From: Pseudorhodobacter turbinis
GTDB taxonomy: Bacteria > Pseudomonadota > Alphaproteobacteria > Rhodobacterales > Rhodobacteraceae
Assembly (NCBI RefSeq): GCF_005234135.1
Contig: NZ_CP039964.1
Location: 2,162,001-2,226,000 of the forward strand
Direction: 5' to 3'
Length of the DNA: 64,000 nt
In this document: positions 15,274 through 25,359 of the stretch, piece after piece
How positions within the stretch are numbered: the first letter of the stretch is position 1
Layout: every line of letters starts with the position of its first letter
Position numbers and translations under genes: made by a program
The notes under the pieces: generated by a model
Seen by the model: only the letters and a program-made list of their open reading frames with translations
Database searches by the model: none
What the model was told of the DNA's origin: nothing

Positions 15274-16242
15274 GTGGCGATAGTAGATCCGAAGCTTGCG
15301 GCCCCGTCGCGCGTTGATGCCGTGGTGATTGGCCGCAATGAAGGGGAGCGGTTGCGGGCCTGTATCGCGTCGCTTTTGCCACAGGTCGGGCAGGTGATTT
15401 ATGTCGATTCCGGCTCGGTCGATGGCAGTGCCGCGATGGCCGAGGGGATGGGCGCCACGGTGGTGCAGCTTGATATGGGCCTGCCCTTTACCGCCGCACG
15501 GGCGCGCAATGCAGGGCTTGCGCTTGTGGGTGGCGATTATGTGCAATTTGTTGATGGCGATTGTGAGGTGCAGCCTGATTGGGTGGCCACAGCATTGGCC
15601 TTTATGCAGGCCAATCCGCAGGCGGCAGTGGTCTGTGGTCGCAGGCGGGAACGCTTTCCCGAGGCGTCTGTTTACAACGGGCTGTGCGATACGGAATGGG
15701 ACACGCCGATCGGTCAGGCGCTGGCCTGTGGCGGCGATGCCTTGATGCGGGTGGCGGATTTGCGGGGTGTTGACGGCTACCGCGAAACCTTGATCGCCGG
15801 AGAGGAGCCGGAGCTGTGTTTGCGCCTTGGCCGGACCGGCGTGCAGATCTGGCGGATTGATGCCGAGATGACCTTGCATGACGCCGCGATGACGCGACTG
15901 GGGCAATGGTGGCAACGCAGCCGCCGCGCGGGTCATGCCTTTGCGGAAGGTGCGGCCCTGCATGGCGCCGCCCCCGAACGTCATTGGGTGGCAGAGACCC
16001 GGCGCGCGTTGTTTTGGGGGCTGGCTGTGCCCCTTTTGGCGCTTATTCTTGGGGCTGTGCATCCTTTGGGCTTTGCGCTGCTGCTGCTTTGGCCGCTGCA
16101 AATGTTGCGTTTGGCCCCGCGTATGGGGGCCGTGCCTGCGTTCTTTTCAGTGCTTGGCAAGTTGCCAGAGGCGCAGGGCGTTTTGGGATATTGGTGGGGC
16201 CGTTCGCGGCAGAAACGCGCGCGGTTGATCGAGTACAAGTAG
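15274..16242 (+). CDS. Family 2 glycosyltransferase with C-terminal membrane segments
   Basis: About 322 residues. The GT-A domain shows AVVIGRNEGERLRACI, VDSGSVDGSA and the metal-site region VQFVDGDCEVQPDW. Hydrophobic stretches at about 235-275 suggest membrane attachment, as in ExoA/ExoO-like EPS enzymes. An ATG at 15265 is also possible, but it directly abuts the AAGGA ribosome site, whereas the GTG at 15274 has ideal spacing of nine bases. It is convergent with the WecG-type gene, with no gap. Confidence 0.85.
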   Translation: MAIVDPKLAAPSRVDAVVIGRNEGERLRACIASLLPQVGQVIYVDSGSVDGSAAMAEGMGATVVQLDMGLPFTAARARNAGLALVGGDYVQFVDGDCEVQPDWVATALAFMQANPQAAVVCGRRRERFPEASVYNGLCDTEWDTPIGQALACGGDALMRVADLRGVDGYRETLIAGEEPELCLRLGRTGVQIWRIDAEMTLHDAAMTRLGQWWQRSRRAGHAFAEGAALHGAAPERHWVAETRRALFWGLAVPLLALILGAVHPLGFALLLLWPLQMLRLAPRMGAVPAFFSVLGKLPEAQGVLGYWWGRSRQKRARLIEYK

Positions 16243-17007
16243 TTAGCGCTGTTTGATGGCCTCAATGCACTGGCCTGGCAAAATCGCCGCACAAGCGGCA
16301 TAGCGTGGGACCAGTCGCTTTGGATTTTGCATCATCCGCCATGCCCATTCCAGCGCCATCTTTCGGACCCATTGCGGTGCGCGGACCTGATCACCGGCCA
16401 GAAAATCCACGCCTGCGCCAATGCAGGCAAAGCCCGCTTGGGGGGCCAGATCGCGCCCCAAGGCCGACAGGATTTCCTGTTTGGGCGCGCCCAAAGCCAC
16501 AAGACAAAGGCAGGGCCCAACTTGACGGACCTCTTCCAGGATCGCGCGGGCCGCTTCTCCGGTAGGGTCAAAGCCGTGAATCGGTGCGATGCAGCGCGCA
16601 AATTTCACGTTCGGTACAAGTTTGGTCAAATGGCGCGCAGCACCGGTCAACGCGGCATCGGTGCTGCCAAGCAATACCACGGGCCGATTCGTGCGGGCTG
16701 CTGTTTCCACCAAGGGTATGACCAGATCGGCACCCGGCACCAAGCATACAGGTTTGTGCGCAAGATGGGACAGCCAGACAAGCGGATTCCCGTCGGTCAC
16801 GACGATATCTTGTTTGGCATAGGCCTTAAGGAATTCGGGGTTGCTGCGCAGTTTTGTGAGGTGGTCAAGATTGATCGTGGCCAAGGCAAACCCGCGCCCG
16901 TCAATTAACCGAGTTTCCACCTCTTCTATCGTGGCGGCGGCATCTTTATGCGTCACCACGATTTTTGTCGTATTGAAAGCAAACTGCATTTTGTCCTCGA
17001 AAACCAT
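16243..17007 (-). CDS. WecG/TagA/CpsF-family glycosyltransferase
   Basis: 254 residues. Family blocks are TINLDHLTKL, VVTDGNPLVWLSHL (with the conserved TDG), VFLLG-like VVLLGSTDAA and ALGAPKQEILS, then GAGVDFLAGDQVRAPQWVRK and LEWAWRM near the end. Members add N-acetylmannosaminuronic acid, ManNAc or glucose to a lipid-linked acceptor; the sugar here is not predictable. The gene is divergent from the polymerase-like gene and likely acts in the same EPS pathway. Confidence 0.9.
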   Translation of the reverse strand: MVFEDKMQFAFNTTKIVVTHKDAAATIEEVETRLIDGRGFALATINLDHLTKLRSNPEFLKAYAKQDIVVTDGNPLVWLSHLAHKPVCLVPGADLVIPLVETAARTNRPVVLLGSTDAALTGAARHLTKLVPNVKFARCIAPIHGFDPTGEAARAILEEVRQVGPCLCLVALGAPKQEILSALGRDLAPQAGFACIGAGVDFLAGDQVRAPQWVRKMALEWAWRMMQNPKRLVPRYAACAAILPGQCIEAIKQR

Positions 17008-17292
17008 TTTAAGCGGCGAAAAGTTAATGCAATTAGCGCCGAGTTACACCTTTACGCAACACTTTGTTTCTTTTATGGCATAAATTGGTTCATCGCGACC
17101 ACTTATTATTCTAAACATCGACTTTCCAACGACTTTTAATGAGAGTTTCTTCCCTATTGCCACCGAAAACTATAACGATTTACCACATATTATACAGTCA
17201 GACCCAGTGTACGATAGTTCGGGCGTTTTAGCTGTGTTAATCTGATTTGCCAATGCGTTTGCAGAAGGTCAACAAGGAAATACTATTAGACG
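17008..17292. other. A+T-rich divergent promoter region
   Basis: About 285 bases between the divergent WecG-type and polymerase-like genes, clearly more A+T-rich than the genes. It should hold promoters for both. I could not assign -35/-10 boxes with confidence. Confidence 0.45.
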
Positions 17293-18705
17293 ATGCCCAA
17301 CGGTCTTGCTTATTTAATGCTAATGCTTTGGCCGGTTCTTGCGACCGTCCTGTTTTTGCGCCTGCCGCGTGAGAAAGCGCTGATATGGTCCATTTTGGCA
17401 GCTTATATGTTGTTGCCACCACTGGCGAATTTCAATCTGCCGGCGGTACCGGATATGGACAAGTTTACTATTTCTAATCTCTGCGCGCTTGCATTAACCC
17501 TTTGGGTGCTGCGTGAAAAGGTTGATTTCCTACCGTCCAGCTTGGTCGGACGGCTGCTCATTATCTTTTATATCATTAGCCCGATTGCGACATCGCTGAC
17601 CAATCCGGACTCGATCCCGATCGAGGCGGGCGATGTGCCGGCTTTGCGGCTATACGACTCCGCCTCAACCATCAGTTATCAGTTCATTGCGCTGATCCCG
17701 TTTTTTCTGGCACGCACCCTGTTGCGCACGGCCGAGGCGATGCGGACAGTGGTTCTGGCCTTGGTGTTTGCGGGGCTGATCTATTCGGTGCCGATGCTGA
17801 TAGAGGCCCGCTTGTCGCCGCAGATCAACGTGTGGGTCTACGGGTTCTTCCAGCATGACTTTTCGCAAAGTATGCGCGGCGGCGGCTTTCGTCCGATGGT
17901 TTTCATGCCGCATGGTCTTTGGGTGGCGTTTTTCGCGCTTATGGCCACGATCTCTGCCCTGCTTGTCCTGCGCACGGGCACGGCTGAGGATCGGCCCAAA
18001 CAGTTGATGACCTTCCTTTATCTGTTCCTTGTTCTGGTGATGTGCCGCAGTGCCGGGCCTCTGGTCTTTGCGCTGGGCCTCATTCCGGTGATTTTGATAT
18101 TGGGACGCCGGTGGCAAGTTATGCTGGCCGGTTTTCTTGGGTTGATCGTTATCACCTATCCGCTGTTGCGCGGCGCACAGCTGATACCGCTGGATGCGAT
18201 TCTGGACTACGCCTACTCGATCAGCCCCGACCGCCATCAATCCCTGAATTTCCGTGTGGTGAATGAAGAACGGCTTCTGGCCCGTGCAATGGAGAAGCCC
18301 ATTTTTGGCTGGGGGGGCTATGGTCGTAACCTGATCCTTGACCCCATCACCGGGCTTATCCAGACAATCCCGGACGGTCAGTGGATCATCGTGCTGGGGA
18401 CCTATGGTTGGCTTGGCTACATCGCGGAGTTTGGTTTGCTTGTCATGCCGCTGGTCTTTTTGGGGCGCGAGGGGCTTTTGCTCCGCTCTGCTGCGTTCTC
18501 GCCTTTTGCTTGTGGGATCGCGTTGATCTATGCGGCCAATCTGGTGGATTTGCTGCCCAATGCCACGCTTATTCCCTTCACATGGCTGATGGCCGGGGCG
18601 TTGTTGGGCTATGCCGAGGATCTGGCCGTCCAGCGCCGGATCGACACGCGTGCGCGGTGGCTGGCAAAGCTGGCCAATGGCGCGGGCCCGCGCACGATGA
18701 TCTGA
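17293..18705 (+). CDS. O-antigen ligase/polymerase-like membrane protein
   Basis: 470 residues with about ten or more membrane helices throughout. A periplasmic loop with NEERLLARAMEKPIFGWGGYGRN resembles the Wzy_C/WaaL loop. The probable role is polymerising EPS repeat units in the periplasm (Wzy) or ligating chains; together with the Wzz-like protein a Wzy role is favoured. It stands alone on the plus strand, with an A+T-rich upstream region and about 330 bases before the PKS gene. Confidence 0.8.
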   Translation: MPNGLAYLMLMLWPVLATVLFLRLPREKALIWSILAAYMLLPPLANFNLPAVPDMDKFTISNLCALALTLWVLREKVDFLPSSLVGRLLIIFYIISPIATSLTNPDSIPIEAGDVPALRLYDSASTISYQFIALIPFFLARTLLRTAEAMRTVVLALVFAGLIYSVPMLIEARLSPQINVWVYGFFQHDFSQSMRGGGFRPMVFMPHGLWVAFFALMATISALLVLRTGTAEDRPKQLMTFLYLFLVLVMCRSAGPLVFALGLIPVILILGRRWQVMLAGFLGLIVITYPLLRGAQLIPLDAILDYAYSISPDRHQSLNFRVVNEERLLARAMEKPIFGWGGYGRNLILDPITGLIQTIPDGQWIIVLGTYGWLGYIAEFGLLVMPLVFLGREGLLLRSAAFSPFACGIALIYAANLVDLLPNATLIPFTWLMAGALLGYAEDLAVQRRIDTRARWLAKLANGAGPRTMI

Positions 18706-19032
18706 ATATTACAGTTCCGGACTTACTGATTCGACCTGAAAAACAACTACTGCGAGCATTTGCTTTCGGTCGGTTCCTTGTCGCGGGAATGGGGTCCAGA
18801 AAATTTGGGATGACCCGTCGGCAGGGGCGGGCTTGGGGCTTGTAAAGAGGTAGGAACGCGGTATTCCTGCAGCGTTGTCTTCATTGGGTGGATGATCATT
18901 TTGCGACATGCCTGCGCCAATTAAAGCATGTTTCTTTGCGATATTTTAACGTGCTGGATCGATTGATGTTCAGGGAGCCACATGTAGTGGCACCGTAATG
19001 AGTGACGCTTGAAAGGGCCTGGGAATCTTAAC
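18706..19032 (+). other. Intergenic region upstream of the PKS gene
   Basis: About 330 bases with no convincing gene. It presumably carries the promoter of the PKS-GT-NRPS-PPTase operon. A 15-base palindrome sits at 18978-18992. No clear terminator follows the polymerase-like gene, so some readthrough is possible. Confidence 0.45.
18978..18992. promoter_or_regulatory. Palindrome upstream of the PKS gene, possible operator
   Basis: GCCAC-ATGTA-GTGGC, a perfect 5-bp inverted repeat 41 bases upstream of the chosen PKS start. It could be a regulator site or a small RNA hairpin in the leader. Function is not shown by the sequence. Confidence 0.3.
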
Positions 19033-22000
19033 ATGGCAATGGCAGTAAATAACGTAGAGCCTGGTGGAAATGACATTGCGATTGTCGGAATGGCAGCACA
19101 TTTTCCGGGAGCAGAGTCCGTTGCGCAATATTGGTCCAACCTTGCGGCAGGCGTTGAAAGCGTTCGTCACCTGACACAAGAGGAGTTGCTTGCGGCAGGC
19201 GAAAGCCCCGCCCGTATGCGCCACCGCAACTATGTTCCTGCCGCCGCCCCGCTGGAAGGTTTCGACCGGTTCGACGCAGAGTTTTTTGGCTTCTCTCCGA
19301 AAGAGGCCGCCATCCTTGACCCCCAGCACCGCCAGTTTCTAGAGGTTTCATGGGAGGCGTTGGAACATGCCGGCCACCCGCCAGAAAATTTTCCGGGCAA
19401 TATCGGTGTTTATGGTGGCTGCGGCATGGGCAGCTATTTTTATTTCAACCTGTGTACGAACCCCGACTTGGTCGAGAATACCGGCATGTTCCTGTTGCGA
19501 CACACTGGCAACGACAAGGATTTTCTGACCACACGCGTCAGCCATATTTTCGACCTCAAAGGCCCGAGCATCAATATTCAGACCGCGTGTTCCACCTCCC
19601 TTGTGGCGGTGCATTACGCGGTTGAATCCCTGTTGGTCGGTGAATGTGATATGGCGCTGGCTGGTGGGGTTACCGTCGTGCTGCCGCAAGGGCAGGGCTA
19701 TGTCTTTAATGAGGGTGAGATCCTGTCGCCTGACGGGCATTGCCATGCGTTTGATGCCTCTGCTCAGGGCACGGTATTTGGGTCCGGTGCCGGGGTGGTT
19801 GTGCTGCGCCGTGCGGTGGATGCTGTGCGTGATGGCGATCATATCTGGGCCATCATTAAGGGTTCTGCTGTCAATAACGACGGCGCGGCAAAGGCCGGCT
19901 ATCTGGCCCCATCAGTTGACGGGCAGGCACGTGTGATCGCCGATGCCCAAGCCGTTGCGGGTGTGACGGCCGATACCATCGACTATGTTGAATGTCACGG
20001 CACCGGCACCTTCCTTGGTGACCCGATTGAGGTTGCCGCCCTGACCGAAGCCTTTGCACAAACCACGGATGAGACCGGATTTTGCCGCATAGGTTCGGTG
20101 AAAACCAATATCGGCCATCTGGATACGGCGGCGGGTGTGGCCAGCCTGATCAAGACCAGCCTCGCGCTGCATCACGGTAAAATCCCGCCAAGCCTGAACT
20201 TTACCGCACCAAATCCGTCGATTGATTTTGATGCCTCGCCCTTCCGCGTCAACGATAGGCTGACCGATTGGTCACGTCGCAAAGGGCCGCGCCGTGCGGG
20301 CGTCAATGCCTTGGGTGTTGGCGGCACCAATGCGCATGTAATCTTGCAAGAGGCCCCGCCCCGCGCCCCGTCAGACCCCAGTGATTGGCCGTTCCAACTG
20401 CTTGCGATCTCCGCCAAATCCAAAGCCGCGCTGGACGGGCAGGCCAAGGCCCTCGCCGCCCATCTGCGCGCGCATCCTGAACAACCGCTTGCCGATGTGG
20501 CGTGGACCCTGAAACAAGGCCGCCGCGCTTTTGAGCATCGCCGTGTGATCGTCGCCGAGACCCATGATGCCGCCGCCGACCTGCTAGAAAACGCTGATCC
20601 CCGCCGGATCTGGAGCCATGCCGCGCTGGATGCACCTGACGTCGTCTTTATGTTCCCCGGTGGCGGCGCGCAATTCGCGGGCATGGCGCGCGATCTTTAC
20701 CAGACAGAGCCTGAATTTGCCGATTGGATGGACCGTGGCCTTTCGGTTTTGCCGTCGGAAATCGATCACCTCATCCGCACCCTCTGGCTTGCGGAGCCGG
20801 GCACAGAGGCGGCGGCAAATGAGGCGCTAAAGCGGCCCTCTATCCAGTTGCCTTTGATTATGATTACCGAATACGCCTTGGCGAAACTCTACCAGTCTTG
20901 GGGGGTGGAGCCTGCCGCTTTGGTCGGCCATTCGATGGGCGAAAACACGGCGGCTTGTCTTGCGGGTGTTCTTAGCTTTGAGGATTGCATCGGCTTGGTG
21001 CATCTGCGCGGCACCTTGTTCGATACCATTCCCAAGGGCGGTATGCTGTCCATCCCGCTGAATGAGGCAGAGATCCGTCCCCTGATGACCGCCGATCTGG
21101 ATGTGGCAAGTGTTAACGCCCCGGGGCTGTGCGTGGTGTCCGGCCCTGACGCGTCCCTTGACGCGCTTGCGGGAAGGCTTGCCGACCAAGAGGTGGAATG
21201 CCAGCGGGTCGCAATTGATATCGCCGCCCATTCGCGCATGCTGGAGCCGGTTCTGGCGCGATTTGGTGATTATCTGCGGTCGATACCGCTCCATGCGCCA
21301 CAGCTGCCGATTATCTCCAATACGACCGGGCAGGCGTTGACGGCTGCACAAGCCACAAGCCCCGACTATTGGGTGGCCCATCTGCGTAATACGGTGAATT
21401 TTGCCGCCTGTATGGAGACGCTCAAAGCCCCTGACCGCGTCTTTATGGAGATGGGTCCGGGGCGCTCAATGTCGTCACTGGCGCAAGCGAACGGGGTTTC
21501 TGCCGCGCAGGTTGTCCCTGCATTGCGCCACCCCGAACAAGTCATGCCGGATGATCAATGGCATCTCGCCACCATCGGGCGGCTTTGGGCCTGTGGGGTG
21601 GATGTGGATTGGTCGCAGGTCTGGGGGGATGCGTCGCGCCACCGTGTGCCGCTGCCCACCTACGCCTTTCAGCGCAATCAATATTTCATCGAACCGGGGA
21701 CAGAGGCCGCCGCCGCCCCGGATCTGCCGATGCGCCTTGATGATGTGGCCGACTGGGGCTGGCAGCCGCATTGGCGTCCCCGTGCTGTGGATACCGATTT
21801 TGATGTCGAGGCGGGGTTTGAGGACCAGCCGCCCCAAACGTGGCTGGTGTTTATGGATGCGGGTGGCTTGGCCGAAGCGGCCTTTGCCCCGCTGATTGCG
21901 GCCGGTCATAGCGTCATTCCGGTGCGGACAGGGGATGCTTTTGGCCCTGATGGCAAGGGTGGCTACCGCCTTGCGCCGGAACAGGGCCGCGACGGCTATG

Positions 22001-25000
22001 CGACAATGCTGCGGGATCTGATCTCTGAGGGGCGCACACCAACCCGTATCGCGCATTTCTGGCTGGTCACGGCGCAAGAGACCTTCCGTCCCGGTTCCAG
22101 CTTTTTTCACCGCAATGTGGAGCAAGGCTTTTATGCGTTGATGTTCTTGGGGCAGGCATTGGCCGAGGAAAACCTTGCCGAGCCGCCGCATATAACGGTC
22201 TTTACCAATGGGGCCGCGCAGGTTCGTGCTGAGGGGCTTGCCTATCCCGAAAAGGCGATGGTTGCAGGGCCTGCAATGATCATCCCGCGCGAGGTGTCAG
22301 GCGTTACCTGTTCCACCTGTGATCTGGTGCTGCCCGCGATTCCGCGACGGGGCAAAGCAGATTTTGCGGCACTCTTGCCCCAAGTGCAAGAGGAGCTTTT
22401 TGCAGCACCCGCCAATACGGTGGCCGCCCTGCGAGGTGCGAAACGGTTGGAGAAGTCCATCAAACCCGCCGCCTTGCCGGATGCCGGTTTTGATATGCCC
22501 ATCGGCGCGCCGGTTTTGTTTACGGGCGGTTTGGGCGGTATCAGCCTGACGCTTGCGGAAAAGCTGATCACCGAACACGGTGCAAAGATTGCCCTGATTT
22601 CCCGCCACGCGCTGCCCGATGTTGACCAATGGCCGGTCTATCTGGCCAAGCTCGGCCCAACTGACCCCACCGCGCAGCGCATCATGGCCATACAGCGGCT
22701 TCAGGCGCTGGGTGATGTTGCGGTTTTTGCGGCTGATGTGACCAATACGCAGGAAATGCGAACTGCGGTAGGACGGATCACAGAAAGATTTGGCCCCATT
22801 CATACGGTCATCCATGCGGCGGGCGTGATTGATGACGGCCCGCTTTTGGGCAAGTCGCCTGCGGGGGTTGAAGGTGTATTCGCGCCAAAACTGCATGGAA
22901 CCAAAGTGTTGGAAGATATATTCCCTGACGGGTCCATCGCGCGGCTTGTGCTGTTCTCCTCGACCTCTACCGTTACCGGGCCTTTGGGGCAGGTGGATTA
23001 TGTGGCCGCCAATGAATATCTCAACGCTTATGCGCAGGCGCGCAAAGGCGGCAAGACCCAAGTGACCGCGCTGAATTGGGGCATATGGGCAGATGTCGGC
23101 ATGGCGGCCAATGCGCTTGCCGGTCCTGCCTCGGCACCACAAGAACCGATAGAGGCGCAAATGCTGGATGCGGCGGGCTTTGACGCGGTCGGCCATCGCC
23201 AGTTTACCGCCCATCTGGGGCTGGATCGCTGGATTTTGGATGGCCACCGCACTAAAGACGGCCATGCGTTGGTGCCCGGCACCGGCTATTTGGAGATGGC
23301 GGCAGAGGCGATGGCCTACCAAGGCCAGCCGAGGTTTGAGGTGCGCGATCTCTATTTCTTCCGCCCGCTCGACGTGCCGGATATTCGCGCGACATTGGCC
23401 CAGACCGATGAAGGGTATGAGTTTGCGCTGCGTTCTGCCGTGGACTCTGGCGGGCGCAAAGGCTGGCAGTTGAATGCGCAGGCACGATTGTTACCACTGG
23501 CGCAGAACGCACCCGTCATTGACCCAGCCGCCATCATCGAGCGCTGCGGAGAATTGCAGACAGGCCCGCTGCGTTCACCGCAAGAGGCACATCTGATCTT
23601 TGGGGCGCGTTGGCATGTGCTGGATGCGCAGGTTTACGGACGTGGCGAAGGCCTTGCCTGCCTTAGCTTACCGCCTGAATACATGGCGGAGGCAGGGCCG
23701 TGGCATCTGCATCCGGCGCTGATGGATCTGGCGACCGGCTGGGCGATGGGGCTGATTGGCGGCTACCGGCCTGATCACCTTTGGGTTCCGGTGTCTTATC
23801 GTAAGGTCAGGGTTTACGACCGCTTACCTGCACAGATTGTGTCATGGGTGCGTGCTGGGGCGGCGAACCACGTCAATGATCCGACTGCGGTATTCGATGT
23901 TACGCTGGCGGATCCGTTGGGCAATGTGATCGTTGAAATCGAAGGCTTCACCATCCGCCGCATGGACGGGGGGCTGTCCTTTGCCGCGCCCGATCCGCGC
24001 GATCTGACATTTGACGACGCGCCCAAACGGCAACGCTCTGCGGCAGAGGAACGGTTTGCGCATAACCTGTCGCAGGGTATCCCGTCGCAGCTTGGCGCCG
24101 AGGCGTTCGGTCGCGCCCTGTCGCTGAATGTGCCGCAAGTTATCGTTTCCTCGATGGAGTTGCCCAAGCTGGTCGCACAGGCGCAGCAGGTGGAGCCAAG
24201 TACCCCCAAGGGCCAAAGCTTTGCGCGGCCGGATTTGAACAGCGATTACGTGGCCCCCCGAAACGATGTGGAACGTACCCTCACCGGCTTTTGGCAGGAC
24301 TTGCTTGGCGTTGATCAGGTCGGGGTGGAGGATGACTTTTTCGCCCTTGGTGGCCATTCCCTGATTGCGGTGCGCCTTTTCGCGATGGTGCGCAAAGCCT
24401 ACCGCGTGGACTTCCCGATTTCCGTGTTGTTTGAGGCCCCTACAATCGCCGCCTGCGCCGCCTTGATTGAGGAGCGTATCGGCCCGCAGGATAGCCCCGA
24501 GCAGGCAGAGGAACCCAAGCGTCGCTTTACCCATGTGGTCACGATGCATGAAGGGAATGGCGGGTCAAAGGCGCCGCTGTTCCTTGTGGCGGGCATGTTC
24601 GGCAACGTGTTGAACCTGCGCCATCTTGCGCAGCTGATCGGCGCTGAACGTCCGTTCTACGGTCTTCAGGCGCGCGGCCTTTATGGCGATGCGCCGCCCC
24701 ATAACACGATCCAAGAGGCAGCGGCGGATTGCATCGCCGAGCTGCGTCAAGTTCAACCGCATGGGCCGTACTTTCTGGGCGGCTTCTCGGGCGGTGGTTT
24801 GACCGCTTGGGATATGGCGCGGCAGCTTGAGGCGCAGGGGGAAAAGGTCGCCCTCCTAGTCTTGCTCGACACACCTTTGCCGTTGCGGCCCAGCCTGTCC
24901 AGCATCGACAAGGCCTATATCAAACTGGCGGAGCTACGAAAGCATGGCCCCGACTATGTGATCGATTGGGCGCGCTCTCGTTGGGAATGGGAGCGGAGCA

Positions 25001-25356
25001 AGCATAACGCCCCTGACGCCGATGCCGAAGGGACCTTTCATAATGTTGCGATTGAGGCTGCTTTCCGTACCGCCCTGCCGCAATTCCCTTTGCTGCTGCG
25101 CAAGGGGCGTACCGTGCTGTTCCGTCCGCCGCTTGACCGGCATTGGGCGGTTAGCAACGGCCAATGGGTCAGCCGTGCCAAAGAGTACGTCTATCCCGAT
25201 AACGACCTCACCCGCTTTGCGCCCGCATTGGAAGTTATCGAGGTGCCGGGCGACCATGACAGCATGGTGCTGGAACCGAATGTCCGCGTGATGGCCGCTG
25301 CCTTGCGCAAGGTGATTGCAAATTCAGAGACCGCAGATGAATCTGCGTCGGAGTAA
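19033..25356 (+). CDS. Type I polyketide synthase KS-AT-KR-DH-ACP-TE
   Basis: 2,107 residues, one extension module. KS: active cysteine in TACSTSLVAV (about 186) with histidines in VECHGTGT and NIGHLD. AT: GHSMGE (about 633). KR: TGGLGGISL (about 1165), serine in FSSTST and YVAAN. A double-hotdog DH follows the KR: DGHRTKDGHALVPG (about 1402) and LHPALMDLATGW, where the usual glutamine of D-x-x-x-Q is glycine. ACP: GGHSL (about 1774). TE: GGFSGGG (about 1919). It would add one malonyl-type unit to a thioester and release the product; the terminal TE implies it acts after the NRPS. ATG at 19033 is preferred over a TTG at 19009. Confidence 0.95.
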   Translation: MAMAVNNVEPGGNDIAIVGMAAHFPGAESVAQYWSNLAAGVESVRHLTQEELLAAGESPARMRHRNYVPAAAPLEGFDRFDAEFFGFSPKEAAILDPQHRQFLEVSWEALEHAGHPPENFPGNIGVYGGCGMGSYFYFNLCTNPDLVENTGMFLLRHTGNDKDFLTTRVSHIFDLKGPSINIQTACSTSLVAVHYAVESLLVGECDMALAGGVTVVLPQGQGYVFNEGEILSPDGHCHAFDASAQGTVFGSGAGVVVLRRAVDAVRDGDHIWAIIKGSAVNNDGAAKAGYLAPSVDGQARVIADAQAVAGVTADTIDYVECHGTGTFLGDPIEVAALTEAFAQTTDETGFCRIGSVKTNIGHLDTAAGVASLIKTSLALHHGKIPPSLNFTAPNPSIDFDASPFRVNDRLTDWSRRKGPRRAGVNALGVGGTNAHVILQEAPPRAPSDPSDWPFQLLAISAKSKAALDGQAKALAAHLRAHPEQPLADVAWTLKQGRRAFEHRRVIVAETHDAAADLLENADPRRIWSHAALDAPDVVFMFPGGGAQFAGMARDLYQTEPEFADWMDRGLSVLPSEIDHLIRTLWLAEPGTEAAANEALKRPSIQLPLIMITEYALAKLYQSWGVEPAALVGHSMGENTAACLAGVLSFEDCIGLVHLRGTLFDTIPKGGMLSIPLNEAEIRPLMTADLDVASVNAPGLCVVSGPDASLDALAGRLADQEVECQRVAIDIAAHSRMLEPVLARFGDYLRSIPLHAPQLPIISNTTGQALTAAQATSPDYWVAHLRNTVNFAACMETLKAPDRVFMEMGPGRSMSSLAQANGVSAAQVVPALRHPEQVMPDDQWHLATIGRLWACGVDVDWSQVWGDASRHRVPLPTYAFQRNQYFIEPGTEAAAAPDLPMRLDDVADWGWQPHWRPRAVDTDFDVEAGFEDQPPQTWLVFMDAGGLAEAAFAPLIAAGHSVIPVRTGDAFGPDGKGGYRLAPEQGRDGYATMLRDLISEGRTPTRIAHFWLVTAQETFRPGSSFFHRNVEQGFYALMFLGQALAEENLAEPPHITVFTNGAAQVRAEGLAYPEKAMVAGPAMIIPREVSGVTCSTCDLVLPAIPRRGKADFAALLPQVQEELFAAPANTVAALRGAKRLEKSIKPAALPDAGFDMPIGAPVLFTGGLGGISLTLAEKLITEHGAKIALISRHALPDVDQWPVYLAKLGPTDPTAQRIMAIQRLQALGDVAVFAADVTNTQEMRTAVGRITERFGPIHTVIHAAGVIDDGPLLGKSPAGVEGVFAPKLHGTKVLEDIFPDGSIARLVLFSSTSTVTGPLGQVDYVAANEYLNAYAQARKGGKTQVTALNWGIWADVGMAANALAGPASAPQEPIEAQMLDAAGFDAVGHRQFTAHLGLDRWILDGHRTKDGHALVPGTGYLEMAAEAMAYQGQPRFEVRDLYFFRPLDVPDIRATLAQTDEGYEFALRSAVDSGGRKGWQLNAQARLLPLAQNAPVIDPAAIIERCGELQTGPLRSPQEAHLIFGARWHVLDAQVYGRGEGLACLSLPPEYMAEAGPWHLHPALMDLATGWAMGLIGGYRPDHLWVPVSYRKVRVYDRLPAQIVSWVRAGAANHVNDPTAVFDVTLADPLGNVIVEIEGFTIRRMDGGLSFAAPDPRDLTFDDAPKRQRSAAEERFAHNLSQGIPSQLGAEAFGRALSLNVPQVIVSSMELPKLVAQAQQVEPSTPKGQSFARPDLNSDYVAPRNDVERTLTGFWQDLLGVDQVGVEDDFFALGGHSLIAVRLFAMVRKAYRVDFPISVLFEAPTIAACAALIEERIGPQDSPEQAEEPKRRFTHVVTMHEGNGGSKAPLFLVAGMFGNVLNLRHLAQLIGAERPFYGLQARGLYGDAPPHNTIQEAAADCIAELRQVQPHGPYFLGGFSGGGLTAWDMARQLEAQGEKVALLVLLDTPLPLRPSLSSIDKAYIKLAELRKHGPDYVIDWARSRWEWERSKHNAPDADAEGTFHNVAIEAAFRTALPQFPLLLRKGRTVLFRPPLDRHWAVSNGQWVSRAKEYVYPDNDLTRFAPALEVIEVPGDHDSMVLEPNVRVMAAALRKVIANSETADESASE

Positions 25357-25359
25357 CGA

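Noticed and set aside
22297..23322. 341-codon antisense frame inside the PKS KR region
   Set aside because: The plus strand encodes the KR domain with all its motifs; the antisense product resembles nothing known.
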